From Cellulomonas alba (lineage in GTDB: Bacteria; Actinomycetota; Actinomycetes; Actinomycetales; Cellulomonadaceae): a stretch of DNA of 64,000 nt. The notes under the pieces were generated by a model. It worked only from the letters and a program-made list of their open reading frames with translations. It was not told where the DNA came from and did no database searches. The position numbers and the translations under genes are program-made. Every line of letters starts with the position of its first letter. The stretch's first letter is position 1. The stretch covers positions 969,451 to 1,033,450 of the forward strand of contig NZ_JAUCGQ010000001.1 of NCBI RefSeq assembly GCF_030362835.1. Reading direction: 5' to 3'. Below are positions 24,836-33,883 of the stretch, one piece after another.

Positions 24836-26065
24836 TCAACCGGCATGCGTCGCCTCCACGGGGGGCTCGTCGTGAGGGTCGTCGTCGGGCTCGTCGAGCC
24901 GGACGTCGAACTCGGTCGCCTGCAGCACCATCGACAGCGCCCCCTGCACCTCGGCGCTCTGCCCGAGCTCCGCCGGCACCACCTCGAGCGGCGCGATCTG
25001 GTTGAGCAGCACGCGCCGGTGGATCGCGTCGCGCATCGGGCCGATCAGGATCTCGCCCGTCTCGGCCAGGTCGCCGCCGACCACCACGCACTGCGGGTTG
25101 ACCGCGGTCGCGAGCCCGGCCACGACCGTGCCGATCGTCGCGCCCGCGTCGGCGATGACGCGCGCGCAGCCCGGGTCGCCGTCGAGCGCGCGCTGCACGA
25201 CGTCGCGCAGCGTCAGGCTGCCGTGCGTCCCGCGCAGCGGCTCCACGATCGCCCGTGCGCCGACCACGGTGTCGAGGCACCCGCGACTGCCGCACCGGCA
25301 GATGTCCCCCTGCGGGTCGACCTGCACGTGCCCGATCTCGCCCGCGGTGCCGGCGAACCCGCGGAACACCTGGCCGTTGACGACGATCCCGGCGCCCGTC
25401 CCGACCGAGGCGCGCACGTACACGCTGTCGCGGTACTCGCGGGACGCACCCGCCGTGCTCTCGGCGAGCGCGCCGAGGTTTGCGTCGTTGTCGACGAACA
25501 CGGGGCGGGCGAGGCGCTTCGACATCACCTGCGCCACCGGCACGTCGTCCCAGCCGCGCAGGATGCCACGCACGGAGACGGCGCCCGTCGCGGCGTCGAC
25601 CGGCGCGGGCAGCCCGATGCCGATGCCGACCACCTCGTCGATCGACGAGCCGACGCGGTCGAGCAGCTCGACGATCAGCAGAGCGGCGCGGTCGAGGCTC
25701 GTGTCGGCGCGGTGCTCGCTCGGCAGCGGCAGCACCTGGTCGGCGACGATCTCGTGGGCGAACCCTGCGAGCGCCACCCGCATGCTGCGGTGCCCCACGT
25801 GGATGCCGACCGCGAGCCCGGTGCGGCGGGCGAGCGTGACGAGCTGCGCGCGCCGCCCGCTGCGGATCGTCGTCCGGGTGTCGACGACACCCGCGCCGAG
25901 CAGCTCCTTGATGATCGTGGAGACGGTCGCGGCGGAGAGACCGGTCGCGCCGGCGAGCTCGACCTGGGTCAGGCCGCCGTGCCGCTTGACCGCGTCGATG
26001 ATCGACGCCCGGTTCGCCTCGCGCAGCGAGGTCTGCGACCCCGACACGGGCACTCGGTCTCTCAC
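24836..26065 (-). CDS. ROK-family transcriptional regulator
   Basis: A 409-residue ROK protein: N-terminal winged helix (TQVELAGATGLSAATVSTIIKELLGAGVV near residues 30-60) plus a sugar-kinase-like domain. Zinc-binding cysteines follow the usual GEIGHVQVDPQGDICRCGSRGC pattern near residue 245, and the sugar site has the expected VDNDANLGALAE. The start is set at GTG 26065 because TAGGTT ends exactly 7 bases before it; an upstream TTG at 26074 is the only other in-frame option and lies inside that box. Probably represses or tunes the adjacent sugar ABC operon (inference). Confidence 0.9.
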   Translation of the reverse strand: MRDRVPVSGSQTSLREANRASIIDAVKRHGGLTQVELAGATGLSAATVSTIIKELLGAGVVDTRTTIRSGRRAQLVTLARRTGLAVGIHVGHRSMRVALAGFAHEIVADQVLPLPSEHRADTSLDRAALLIVELLDRVGSSIDEVVGIGIGLPAPVDAATGAVSVRGILRGWDDVPVAQVMSKRLARPVFVDNDANLGALAESTAGASREYRDSVYVRASVGTGAGIVVNGQVFRGFAGTAGEIGHVQVDPQGDICRCGSRGCLDTVVGARAIVEPLRGTHGSLTLRDVVQRALDGDPGCARVIADAGATIGTVVAGLATAVNPQCVVVGGDLAETGEILIGPMRDAIHRRVLLNQIAPLEVVPAELGQSAEVQGALSMVLQATEFDVRLDEPDDDPHDEPPVEATHAG

Positions 26066-26072
26066 GTCGCTC

Positions 26073-26078
26073 AACCTA
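26073..26078 (-). promoter_or_regulatory. Leaderless -10 box of the ROK regulator
   Basis: TAGGTT followed by 7 bases (GAGCGAC) and GTG at 26065. It shows the regulator has its own promoter inside the sugar operon. Confidence 0.65.
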
Positions 26079-26185
26079 TCCGTGCAGGCCCGCGCACCGG
26101 CGGCGCCTCGGTGGTGCGTCCGGGTGGAAGCGGAGCGGCGGGGGCAGGCGCGTCACGCACGCGCCGGCCCCGGGCCCGGCCGACG

Positions 26186-27469
26186 TCAGCGGGCAGCGCC
26201 CGCGCGACGCTTGTTGTAGATGTCGAAGGCGACCGCGAGCAGCAGCACCAGGCCCTTGATCATCTGCTGCACCGACTGGTCGATGCCCATGAGCTGCATG
26301 CCGTTGCTCATGACGCCCATGATCAGACCACCGACCATCGCGCCGGTGACCCGGCCGACGCCGCCCGTCGTCGACGCCCCGCCGATGAAGCAGGCGGCGA
26401 TGGCGTCGAGCTCGAACATCTGCCCGGCGGCGGGCTGCGAACCGTTCGACCGCGACGAGAACACGACGCCCGCGACGGCCGCGAGGAAGCCCATGTTCAC
26501 GAAGATCCAGAAGTTGACCTTCTTGACCTTGACGCCGGAGAGCTGCGCGGCCGACAGGTTGCCGCCGATCGCGTAGACGTGCCGGCCGAACACCGTCTTC
26601 GTGGTGATGACGGAGTACGTCATGATCAGGATGCCCAGGATGATGAGCACCACCGGCAGGCCGCGCGAGTGCGCCAGCTGCCACGCGAGCGCCATCACCA
26701 CGACGGCCACGAGCACGAGGCGCAGGACGAACAGCGGGAACGCCTCGACCGACTGCTGGTAGCGGATCCGACCCCGACGGTTGCGCAGCTGCGAGTACGC
26801 GTAGCCCGCGATGCCCACCGCCGCGACCACGAGCGTGAAGACGTCGTAGCCGTTGCCGCCGAGCACCCCGTTGATGAAGCCGCCGGCGATGTTGTGGTAG
26901 TCCGTCGGGAACGGCGACAGCGAGATGTTGTGCAGCACCCGCAGCGTCATGCCGCGGAACAGCAGCATGCCGGCCAGCGTCACGATGAACGCCGGGATCC
27001 CGACGAACGCGACCCAGAAGCCCTGCCACGCGCCGACGAGCAGCCCGACGCCGAGCGCGACGAGCACGCCCAGCCAGGACGGGTGGCCCTGCTTGATGAC
27101 GAACGTCGCGGAGACCGCGCCGGTGAGCGCGACCACCGAGCCGACCGAGAGGTCGATGTGCCCGGCGATGATCACGATCACCATGCCGATCGCGAGGATC
27201 AGGATGTAGCCGTACTGCAGGAAGACGTTCGTCACGTTGTCCGGGCTGAGCAGCAGCCCGTCGGTGAGCCACGCGAACAGGCCGATGATCGCCACGAACG
27301 CGATGTAGATGCCGCTCTGGCGCAGGTTCCGCGTGAAGACGTCCCTGAGGGCGTCGACCGCGCCGACCACCCGCGGCTCGCCGCCCTGCTCGGGCGCTCG
27401 GGGCGTGTCCGGGTCGCTCTGGCGCTGGCCGCGCGTGAAGACGTCCTTGAGAGCCGGGATGGCGTTCAT
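26186..27469 (-). CDS. mmsB: Sugar ABC transporter permease (XylH/MmsB/GguB-like)
   Basis: A 427-residue CUT2 permease with about 10 helices. The motif [18 protein letters not shown] near residue 105 is the hallmark of RbsC/XylH/GguB permeases, and [28 protein letters not shown] closes the protein. Length is longer than the usual about 390-400 because the first 50 residues contain a duplicated segment (see the repeat at 27313-27454). The ATG at 27469 overlaps the stop of the ATPase gene (ATGA). It forms the channel for the sugar bound by the lipoprotein at 29105, driven by the ATPase at 27466. The gene symbol follows the closest named family. Confidence 0.93.
   Translation of the reverse strand: MNAIPALKDVFTRGQRQSDPDTPRAPEQGGEPRVVGAVDALRDVFTRNLRQSGIYIAFVAIIGLFAWLTDGLLLSPDNVTNVFLQYGYILILAIGMVIVIIAGHIDLSVGSVVALTGAVSATFVIKQGHPSWLGVLVALGVGLLVGAWQGFWVAFVGIPAFIVTLAGMLLFRGMTLRVLHNISLSPFPTDYHNIAGGFINGVLGGNGYDVFTLVVAAVGIAGYAYSQLRNRRGRIRYQQSVEAFPLFVLRLVLVAVVVMALAWQLAHSRGLPVVLIILGILIMTYSVITTKTVFGRHVYAIGGNLSAAQLSGVKVKKVNFWIFVNMGFLAAVAGVVFSSRSNGSQPAAGQMFELDAIAACFIGGASTTGGVGRVTGAMVGGLIMGVMSNGMQLMGIDQSVQQMIKGLVLLLAVAFDIYNKRRAGAAR
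27313..27454. repeat. In-frame 102-bp-offset direct repeat at the N terminus of the sugar permease
   Basis: Bases 27313-27352 and 27415-27454 are about 80% identical, offset by 102 bases, or 34 codons. They encode the matching segments [15 protein letters not shown] and [15 protein letters not shown]. The second copy corresponds to the normal start of the protein family, so the extra N terminus looks like an in-frame duplication. Confidence 0.85.
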
Positions 27470-29007
27470 CGGACCGTGTCCCTTTCCTTGGTCATGAGCT
27501 CCATGAGGTTCTCCTGGGTCGCCTGCTCGCGAGGGAGCACGCCGGTGATCCGGCCGAACGCGAGGGTGTAGATGCGGTCGCAGATCCCGATCAGCTCGGG
27601 CAGCTCGGACGAGATGACGACGACGGCCTTCCCCGCGTCCGCGAGCCGGTTGATGATCGTGTAGATCTCGTACTTGGCACCGACGTCGATGCCGCGTGTC
27701 GGCTCGTCGAGGATCAGCACGTCCGGATCGGTGTGGATCCACTTGCTGAGGACGACCTTCTGCTGGTTGCCGCCGGACAGCTTGCCGGCGGTCGCGAGGA
27801 CGGTCGGCGCCTTGATCTTCATGCTCTGCCGGTACTCCTCGGCGACGCGGATCTCCTCGTTGGCGTTGATCCAGCCGAACGACGAGAACTTGCGCAGGCT
27901 CGCGGCGGAGATGTTGGTGCGGATGTCCTCGATGAGGTTGAGGCCGTACTTCTTGCGGTCCTCCGTCGCGTACGCGATGCCGTGGCCGATCGCGTCGTCG
28001 ACGTCGCGGATCGTCACCTCGCGGCCGCGGACGAACACCTTGCCGGTGATGTTGCGGCCGTAGCTGCGGCCGAAGACGCTCATCGCGAGCTCGGTGCGTC
28101 CCGCGCCCATGAGGCCCGCGATGCCGACGACCTCGCCGGCCCGCACATACAGGCTCGCGTCGTCCACGACCACGCGGTCGGGGTCCGTCGGGTGGTGCAC
28201 GGTCCAGTTCTCGATGCGCAGGATCTCCTCGTCCCGCACCGACGGCTCGTGCGGCGGGAAGCGGTGGTCCAGGTCGCGGCCGACCATGCCCTTGATGATC
28301 CGCTCCTGCGTCACCTTGTCGGCGTGCATGTCGAGCGTCTCGATGGTGCGGCCGTCGCGGATGATCGTCGTCGAGTCGGCGATCTCGGCGATCTCGTTCA
28401 GCTTGTGGCTGATCATGATCGAGGTGATGCCCTCGGCCTGGAGCTGGCGCAGGAGCCCGAGCAGGTGCTCGGAGTCCGTGTCGTTCAGGGCGGCCGTCGG
28501 CTCGTCGAGGATGAGCAGCCGGACCTTCTTGGAGAGGGCCTTCGCGATCTCCACGAGCTGCTGCTTGCCGACGCCGAGGTGCCCGACGGGGGTCACCGGC
28601 AGCTCGTCCAGGCCCACCCGCCGCAGCAGGGCCGAGGCCTCGGAGTTCGCCTGGTTCCAGTTGATGAGACCGCGCCGCACACGCTCGTTGCCGAGGAAGA
28701 TGTTCTCCGCGACCGACAGGTAGGGCACCAGCGCGAGCTCCTGGTGGATGATCACGATCCCTCTGGCCTCGGAGTCGTTGATCGACCCGAAGGCCACCTC
28801 CTCGCCCTCGAAGAGGATCTCGCCGTCGTACGTGCCGTGCGGGTACACGCCCGACAGCACCTTCATCAGCGTCGACTTGCCGGCGCCGTTCTCCCCGCAG
28901 ATCGCGTGCACCTCGCCGGGCGCGACGGACAGCGACACGTCCTGGAGCGCCTTGACGCCGGGGAAGGTCTTGGTGATGGACCGCATCTCGAGGATCGGCT
29001 GCGCCAT
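27466..29007 (-). CDS. mmsA: Sugar ABC transporter ATP-binding protein, two domains (MmsA/GguA-like)
   Basis: A 513-residue CUT2 ATPase with two fused nucleotide-binding domains. The first has Walker [10 protein letters not shown] near residue 38 and Walker [14 protein letters not shown]; the second has the usual degenerate Walker [10 protein letters not shown] and an intact signature [14 protein letters not shown] plus Walker [15 protein letters not shown]. This is the pattern of GguA, XylG and MmsA in which only one site hydrolyses. ATG 29007 is preferred over 29025, because an AAGGGTGG ribosome site lies 10-17 bases before it, while 29025 has none. ATGA overlap to the permease. Confidence 0.95.
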   Translation of the reverse strand: MAQPILEMRSITKTFPGVKALQDVSLSVAPGEVHAICGENGAGKSTLMKVLSGVYPHGTYDGEILFEGEEVAFGSINDSEARGIVIIHQELALVPYLSVAENIFLGNERVRRGLINWNQANSEASALLRRVGLDELPVTPVGHLGVGKQQLVEIAKALSKKVRLLILDEPTAALNDTDSEHLLGLLRQLQAEGITSIMISHKLNEIAEIADSTTIIRDGRTIETLDMHADKVTQERIIKGMVGRDLDHRFPPHEPSVRDEEILRIENWTVHHPTDPDRVVVDDASLYVRAGEVVGIAGLMGAGRTELAMSVFGRSYGRNITGKVFVRGREVTIRDVDDAIGHGIAYATEDRKKYGLNLIEDIRTNISAASLRKFSSFGWINANEEIRVAEEYRQSMKIKAPTVLATAGKLSGGNQQKVVLSKWIHTDPDVLILDEPTRGIDVGAKYEIYTIINRLADAGKAVVVISSELPELIGICDRIYTLAFGRITGVLPREQATQENLMELMTKERDTVR

Positions 29008-29104
29008 ACCCCAACCACCCTTCATTCACTCGGGAGCGTGGACCGACCGGCCGGCGTCGACGAGACGCCGGCCGGCACGGTTGCCACGCGGGAACTGCCT
29101 CGGA

Positions 29105-30265
29105 TCAGGACGCCTTGCCCGCGGCGACCTCGTCAGCGGTCCAGTACCCCGAGTCGATGAGCAGCGGCTTGATCTTGTCCTTGTCGACGATGTCCGACTG
29201 CAGGAGGAACGACGGCACGACCTTCTTGCCGTTGTCGTACGACTTGGTGTCGTTCGGCTCCGGCGTCTGCCCGCCCAGGAACGCCTTCGAGGCCACGACG
29301 GCCTGCTCGGCCAGCTTGCGGGTGTCCTTGAAGATCGTCGAGTACTGCACGCCGTCGTTGATGAGCTTGACGGAGGCGATCTCGGCGTCCTGACCGGTCA
29401 CGATCGGCATCGGCACGCTCGAGCCGTACTTGTTCGACGGGTCGTTCTGGAGCGCCGTGATGATGCCGCGCGAGAGGCCGTCGTACGGCGACAGGACGCC
29501 GTCGACCTTCTTGCCCGACGAGTACGTCGAGGTCAGGAGGTTCTCCATGCGCTGCTGCGCCGTCTCCTGCTGCCAGCGCAGGATCGCGGCCTTCTCGATC
29601 GTCACCTGGCCGGACGGGACGACGATCGCGCCCGAGTCCATGTACGGCTTGAGCGTGTCCATCGCGCCCTGCCAGAAGAAGTGCGCGTTGTTGTCGTCCA
29701 GCGAGCCCGCGAACAGCTCGACGTTGAACGGGCCGGTCTTGTCGCCCTTGCTGCCGTCCGCCTTGACCAGGCCCAGGCCGGTGAGGAGCGACGTGGCCTG
29801 CTGCACGCCGACCTTGTAGTTGTCGAAGGTGACGTAGAAGTCGACGTTGTTGCTGTCCCGGATCAGGCGGTCGTACGCGATCACGGGGATCTTCTTGTCG
29901 GCGGCCGCTTGCAGCTGGTTCGCGAGCGCGGTGCCGTCGATCGAGGCGACGATCAGCAGGCCGGCGCCCTTCGTGATCATCTGGTCGATCTGCTGCTGCT
30001 GGGTCGGGATGTCGTCGTTGCCGTACTCGAGGTCGACCTTGTAGCCCGCGTCCTCGAGGCCCTTCTTGACGGCGTTGCCGTCGGCGATCCAGCGCTCCGA
30101 CGTCTGCGTCGGCATCGCGACGCCGACCAGCGTGCCCTTGCCGTCGTTGCCGCCCGCCGAGGCCGTGCCGGTGCTGCCCGACCCGCCGCCCGCGCCGCCG
30201 CCCGAGCAGGCGGCGAGCGTCAGCGCGAGCGCCACACCCGCTGCCGCGAAAGTGATCCGTCGCAT
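29105..30265 (-). CDS. chvE: Sugar-binding lipoprotein (ChvE/MmsE/XylF-like)
   Basis: A 386-residue periplasmic-type binding protein. The lipobox LTLAAC places a lipidated Cys near residue 20, followed by a Gly/Ser/Thr linker and a two-lobed type I fold. The segment VAMPTQTSERWIADGNAVKKGLEDAGY and the sugar-facing VIAYDRLIRDSNNVDFYVTFDN match ChvE/MmsE (aldose/sugar-acid binding) proteins. GAAGGAG ribosome site 7 bases before ATG 30265. It heads the operon that runs to mmsB and binds the sugar for mmsAB. ChvE homologues bind galactose, arabinose and galacturonate; here the exact ligand is unknown. Confidence 0.94.
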   Translation of the reverse strand: MRRITFAAAGVALALTLAACSGGGAGGGSGSTGTASAGGNDGKGTLVGVAMPTQTSERWIADGNAVKKGLEDAGYKVDLEYGNDDIPTQQQQIDQMITKGAGLLIVASIDGTALANQLQAAADKKIPVIAYDRLIRDSNNVDFYVTFDNYKVGVQQATSLLTGLGLVKADGSKGDKTGPFNVELFAGSLDDNNAHFFWQGAMDTLKPYMDSGAIVVPSGQVTIEKAAILRWQQETAQQRMENLLTSTYSSGKKVDGVLSPYDGLSRGIITALQNDPSNKYGSSVPMPIVTGQDAEIASVKLINDGVQYSTIFKDTRKLAEQAVVASKAFLGGQTPEPNDTKSYDNGKKVVPSFLLQSDIVDKDKIKPLLIDSGYWTADEVAAGKAS

Positions 30266-30497
30266 GAACTGCTCCTTCTCGTCGTTGAGAGTCCCGGTCC
30301 CGTGGCTCCACGTGCCGAGCCCGTGCAGCCTCAGCGCTGCAGGGTCGTTCCCCGGGGCTGTCCGCACGGCTCGCGCCGCCGGTGCAGTGGGAGCACTCTC
30401 GTCGCGTTCGGATCTCAAAGTCAACCGAGTCGGCGCACCGGACCATCACGAATACATCACGATCGCTTGCCGCGTCGGGGCGTGCTCTAGCGCGCTC

Positions 30498-30511
30498 TGT
30501 TAGCGATCACA
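30498..30511. promoter_or_regulatory. LacI-type operator-like half-palindrome
   Basis: TGTTAGCGATCACA matches its reverse complement at the outer TGT/ACA and central CG positions. It resembles LacI-family sugar operators of actinobacteria (TGTTAGCG-type), but no LacI gene is next to it, and ROK or the GntR could also bind. Confidence 0.4.
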
Positions 30512-30698
30512 TGGGATCACTTCTTCGACATACGAACTCAACGGCAACTTTCGATGGCTTTCGCCACCGCGATCCGGCCCGCTACCTGCGGCTCCGCGTC
30601 GTCGAGCACGGCGCCTCGACGACGCGGTTGCGCAAGCGACCGCGCGGGCAGCTCGTCCCGGCTCCGCCCTGCCCGGGCACTGCCCCGACCCAGCGCGG

Positions 30699-30708
30699 TT
30701 GTATACGA
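30699..30708. promoter_or_regulatory. GntR/FCD-type operator candidate upstream of rraA
   Basis: TTGTATACGA contains the palindromic core GTATAC and fits the TNGTNNACNA type bound by FadR-like GntR proteins. It lies 26 bases before the rraA start and probably serves autoregulation by the GntR at 31474. Confidence 0.55.
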
Positions 30709-30733
30709 TCGGCACGACTGCAGGGAGGCAGCC

Positions 30734-31477
30734 ATGACGACGCCGTCAGCCGCCGGTCCCCACGCCGGCACCGCTCCCCCGCCCCTCGACCCCACGCTGC
30801 GCGACAAGCTCCTGCAGGTTCCCGTCGCCGCCCTCTCGGCGCAGCTCCGCAGGCGCGGGCTCGACACCGTCACGGTCGACGGCGTCCGGCCCCTGCACCC
30901 GGACGCCAAGCTCGTCGGCATCGCCCGCACGCTGCGCCTCCTGCCCGCTCGCGAGGACCTCGTCGCGAGCCGCGGCGGCGGCCACAACGCGCAGAAGCAG
31001 GCGTTCGACGCGCTCGGCGTGGGCGAGGTGCTGGTCATCGACGCGCGCGGGGACACCACGGCCGCGACGCTCGGCGACGTGCTCGCGCTACGGGCGCACG
31101 TGCGCGGTGCCGCCGGCATCGTCACGGACGGCGGCGTGCGCGACGTCGCGGCAGTCACCGCGGTGGGCATCCCCGTCTGGTGCGCCGGCGCACACCCCGC
31201 GGTCGTGGGGCGTCGGCACGTGCCGTGGGAGACCGACGTGGCGGTCGCGTGCGGCGGCACGACGGTCGAGCCGGGCGACGTCGTCGTGGCCGACGCCGAC
31301 GGCGTCGTCGTCATCCCGCCCCCGCTCGTGGCGGAGGTCGTCGAGGCGGCTGTGGCGCAGGAGGACGAGGACGCATGGATCGCGTCCCAGGTGGCGCAGG
31401 GCCACGGCGTCGAGGGGCTGTTCCCGATGGACGCCGAGTGGAGAGCGAGGTACGACGCGTGGCGGGCGGCGCGGTGA
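30734..31477 (+). CDS. RraA-like/HMG-aldolase-family protein
   Basis: A 247-residue protein of the RraA-like/dimethylmenaquinone methyltransferase fold. Its core matches 4-hydroxy-4-methyl-2-oxoglutarate/4-carboxy-4-hydroxy-2-oxoadipate aldolases: GGGHNAQKQAFDALGVGEVLVIDARGD, then IVTDGGVRDV with the conserved Asp/Gly-Arg pair that binds metal and substrate, and CGGTTVEPGDVVVADADGVVVIP. Such enzymes cleave 2-oxo acids to pyruvate. Catalysis rather than RNase regulation is favoured by the operon, which holds a hydratase and a pyruvate aldolase. ATG 30734 has a GGGAGG ribosome site. Regulated by GntR (inference). Confidence 0.87.
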   Translation: MTTPSAAGPHAGTAPPPLDPTLRDKLLQVPVAALSAQLRRRGLDTVTVDGVRPLHPDAKLVGIARTLRLLPAREDLVASRGGGHNAQKQAFDALGVGEVLVIDARGDTTAATLGDVLALRAHVRGAAGIVTDGGVRDVAAVTAVGIPVWCAGAHPAVVGRRHVPWETDVAVACGGTTVEPGDVVVADADGVVVIPPPLVAEVVEAAVAQEDEDAWIASQVAQGHGVEGLFPMDAEWRARYDAWRAAR

Positions 31478-32217
31478 GCGCAGCTCGCCGGGTCGGCGCC
31501 GCCGGCGCCGCCGGCGCTGCCGGCGCTGCGGGCACGGCCGGCGCTGCGGGCGTCAGCAAGTCGCAGACGGCGTACCGCTCGATCAAGGCTCGGATCGCGA
31601 ACCAGGAGCTCGCGCCCGGCTACCGCCTCGTCCTCGGCACCCTCGCGGCCGAGCTCGACATGTCCGTCGTCCCCGTCCGCGAGGCCGTGCGCCAGCTCGA
31701 GGCCGAGGGACTCGTCACGTTCGAGCGCAACGTCGGCGCCCGCGTGTCGATGGTCGACGACACGCAGTACCGGTTCGCGATGCAGGCGATCGGCGTCGTC
31801 GAGAGCGCCGCCACCGCGCTCGCCGCGCGCAGCGTCACGGCCGCGGACCTCCGGCGGGCGCGCGCCGTCAACGAGGCGATGCGGGCGACGCTCACGCGTT
31901 TCGACCCGCGCACGTTCTCGACGCTCAACGCGGAGTTCCACCACGTGCTGTACGCGCGCTGCCCGAACCCGCGGCTGGTCGAGATCGTCGCGGCCGAGTG
32001 GGCGCGGCTCGGCGCGATGCGGGACTCGATCTTCGCGTTCGTCCCGGGCCGGGCGGCCGAGTCGGTCCGCGAGCACGATCAGCTCCTCGCCCTCGTCGCC
32101 GCCCGCGCGCCGCTCGGCGACATCGAGCAGGCCGTCCGCCGCCACCGCATGGGCACGCTCAACGCGTACCTGTCGCACGAGCACCCGGGCGAGTCGCTCG
32201 GCCTGCCGACCTCCTGA
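31474..32217 (+). CDS. GntR-family (FCD) transcriptional regulator
   Basis: A 247-residue FadR-type GntR. The winged helix occupies about residues 35-95 (TAYRSIKARIANQELAPGYRL; LAAELDMSVVPVREAVRQLEAEGLV) and an all-helical FCD ligand domain follows, with metal-ligand-type residues in FHHVLYARC and the late HRMGTLNAY. The first about 26 residues are an unusual Ala/Gly run encoded by short GC-rich repeats, probably disordered. It starts with GTG overlapping the rraA stop (GTGA). It lies inside the operon it probably controls through the TTGTATACGA site. Confidence 0.92.
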   Translation: MSAARRVGAAGAAGAAGAAGTAGAAGVSKSQTAYRSIKARIANQELAPGYRLVLGTLAAELDMSVVPVREAVRQLEAEGLVTFERNVGARVSMVDDTQYRFAMQAIGVVESAATALAARSVTAADLRRARAVNEAMRATLTRFDPRTFSTLNAEFHHVLYARCPNPRLVEIVAAEWARLGAMRDSIFAFVPGRAAESVREHDQLLALVAARAPLGDIEQAVRRHRMGTLNAYLSHEHPGESLGLPTS

Positions 32218-32241
32218 CCCCCTCAGAGCCGGAGGCCGCCC

Positions 32242-33027
32242 ATGCTGCCCGCCGGGACGATCGCCGAGATCGCCGACGAGCTGGCGCGTGCCGAGCGGGA
32301 GCGCAGCGTGGTCCCGCGCATCACGGCGCGCTACCCCGAGGCGACGGTCGAGGACTCCTACGCCATCCAGCGCGTGCGGGTCGAGCGAGCCCTGGCGGAC
32401 GGGCGCCGCGTCGTCGGTCGCAAGATCGGCCTGACGTCCCGCGCGATGCAGCAGGCGACCGGCATCACCGAACCCGACTACGGCGTCATGCTCGACGACA
32501 CCGTCTGGGCCAGCGACGCGACGATCCCGTTCGACGCCTACGCGAACGTGCGGATCGAGGTCGAGCTCGCGTTCGTGCTGGCGGCGCCGCTCGAGGGCCC
32601 CGGCTGCACGCTCGACGACGTGCTCCGCGCGACCGCCCGCGTGACGCCCGCGCTCGAGATCCTCAGCTCCCGCATCGAGCTCGAGGGCCGCACGATCGTC
32701 GACACCATCGCGGACAACGCCGCGTACGGCGGCATGGTGACGGGCGGCCGGCCGGTCGCCCCGGACGCGGTCGACCTGCGCTGGGTGTCGGCGCTGCTGT
32801 ACCGCAACGGCACGATCGAGGAGACGGGCGTCGCGGCGGGCGTGCTGGGCCACCCGGCGACGGGCGTGGCTTGGCTGGCGGGCAAGCTGCACCAGCACGG
32901 CGCGCGCCTCGAGGCCGGGGAGACCATCCTGGCGGGGTCGTTCACGCGCCCCGTCTGGGTGCAGCGCGGCGACACGATCCTGTGCGACTACGGACCGCTG
33001 GGAGCCATCTCGTGCCGCTTCGTCTGA
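32242..33027 (+). CDS. hpaH: 2-oxo-hept-3-ene-1,7-dioate hydratase-type enzyme (HpaH/MhpD family)
   Basis: A 261-residue hydratase of the fumarylacetoacetase superfamily, class HpaH/MhpD. Key segments are VVGRKIGLTSRAMQQATGITEPDYG, the acidic metal residues in NVRIEVELAFVLAAPLEG and the A-L-E-I-L-x-S-R-I segment. The family adds water to 2-oxo-4-enoates in meta-cleavage pathways, and GguC-type relatives accompany ChvE-GguAB sugar uptake genes. It follows GntR by 24 bases and overlaps the aldolase gene by 16 bases. The true substrate may be an aromatic-degradation intermediate or a sugar-acid derivative. Confidence 0.87.
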   Translation: MLPAGTIAEIADELARAERERSVVPRITARYPEATVEDSYAIQRVRVERALADGRRVVGRKIGLTSRAMQQATGITEPDYGVMLDDTVWASDATIPFDAYANVRIEVELAFVLAAPLEGPGCTLDDVLRATARVTPALEILSSRIELEGRTIVDTIADNAAYGGMVTGGRPVAPDAVDLRWVSALLYRNGTIEETGVAAGVLGHPATGVAWLAGKLHQHGARLEAGETILAGSFTRPVWVQRGDTILCDYGPLGAISCRFV

Positions 33028-33812
33028 GCCCGACCCTCCGCGCCGCCCTCGCCGCCGCCGACCGGCCGCTCGCCGGCATGTGGGTGTCCAGCGGCTCGTC
33101 GCTCGTCGCCGAGATCTGCGCGGGCAGCGGGCTGGACTGGCTGCTGGTCGACATGGAGCACGGCCCGAACGGGCTCGCCTCGGTGCTCGCGCAGCTGCAG
33201 GCGGTCGCGGCCTACCCCGTGACGCCCGTCGTCCGCGTGCCCACCAACGACGGCGTCGTGATCGCTCAGGTGCTCGACCTCGGCGCCCAGACCGTGCTCG
33301 TGCCGATGGTGTCCTCCGCCGACGAGGCGCGCGCCGCGGTCGCCGCGGTGCGCTACCCGCCCGGTGGCCACCGCGGCGTGGGCTCGGCGCTCGCACGGTC
33401 GGCGCGCTGGAACCGCGTCGACGGGTACCTGCGCGACGGCGACGAGCACGTGTCGCTGCTCGTCCAGGTCGAGACCGCCGACGCGGTCGACGCCGCGGCC
33501 GAGATCGCGGCGGTCGACGGGGTCGACGGCGTGTTCCTCGGGCCGTCGGACCTCGCGGCGTCGATGGGCCTGCTCGGGCAGCAGACCCACCCGGACGTGG
33601 TCGCGGCCGTGCTGCGCGCGTTCGACGCCGTGCGGGGCGCGGGCAAGCCCGTGGGCGTCAACGCGTTCGACCCCGGTGCCGCGGACGCCTACCTCGACGC
33701 CGGGGCGTCGTTCGTGCTGGTCGGCGCGGATGTGACGCTGCTGGCGCGCGGGTCGGAGGCGCTGGCCGCGCGCTTCGTGAACCGGACCGCAGGGTACGAC
33801 GCACGGGGGTGA
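33012..33812 (+). CDS. hpaI: HpaI/HpcH-type pyruvate aldolase
   Basis: A 266-residue class II aldolase of the HpcH/HpaI family that releases pyruvate from a 2-oxo-4-hydroxy acid. The active site shows the metal and substrate blocks LVDMEHGPNG, a conserved Arg in VVRVPTND, VLVPMVSSADEARAAVAAVRYPPGG (typical HpaI loop), VQVETADAVDAA and FLGPSDLAASMG. These match 4-hydroxy-2-oxoheptanedioate and 2-keto-3-deoxy-L-rhamnonate aldolases. GTG 33012 starts 16 bases inside the hydratase gene, so they are translated together. It is the last enzyme of the operon, which suggests that the two steps are sequential. Confidence 0.92.
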   Translation: MPLRLSPTLRAALAAADRPLAGMWVSSGSSLVAEICAGSGLDWLLVDMEHGPNGLASVLAQLQAVAAYPVTPVVRVPTNDGVVIAQVLDLGAQTVLVPMVSSADEARAAVAAVRYPPGGHRGVGSALARSARWNRVDGYLRDGDEHVSLLVQVETADAVDAAAEIAAVDGVDGVFLGPSDLAASMGLLGQQTHPDVVAAVLRAFDAVRGAGKPVGVNAFDPGAADAYLDAGASFVLVGADVTLLARGSEALAARFVNRTAGYDARG

Positions 33813-33883
33813 CCGCCGGTGCGCGCGCTCCGCCCGACGCACGCACGAATTGCTCCGGTGCATCCCCGAAGCCTGCGACGTAC

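Larger units (their letters stand above)
30266..30733. promoter_or_regulatory. Divergent control region of the sugar ABC and rraA-gntR operons
   Basis: 468 bases without a gene, less GC-rich than the coding DNA around it. It contains a TTGACT-like -35 for the minus operon, two CATCACGA direct repeats one helical turn apart (30444-30451, 30455-30462), a LacI-type imperfect palindrome TGTTAGCGATCACA at 30498-30511, and TTGTATACGA at 30699-30708 in front of rraA. These suggest several regulators act here. Confidence 0.6.

Noticed and set aside
24781..24846. Longer start of the FrcA-like ATPase at 24846
   Set aside because: It would overlap the ROK gene by 11 bases and adds residues not seen in family N termini; ATG 24780 keeps the normal length.
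26066..26074. TTG start for the ROK regulator at 26074
   Set aside because: TTG is part of the TAGGTT box; GTG 26065 has exact leaderless spacing.
30266..30733. Small gene in the 468-base divergent region
   Set aside because: Open frames here lack ribosome sites and family similarity; the sequence fits control sites.
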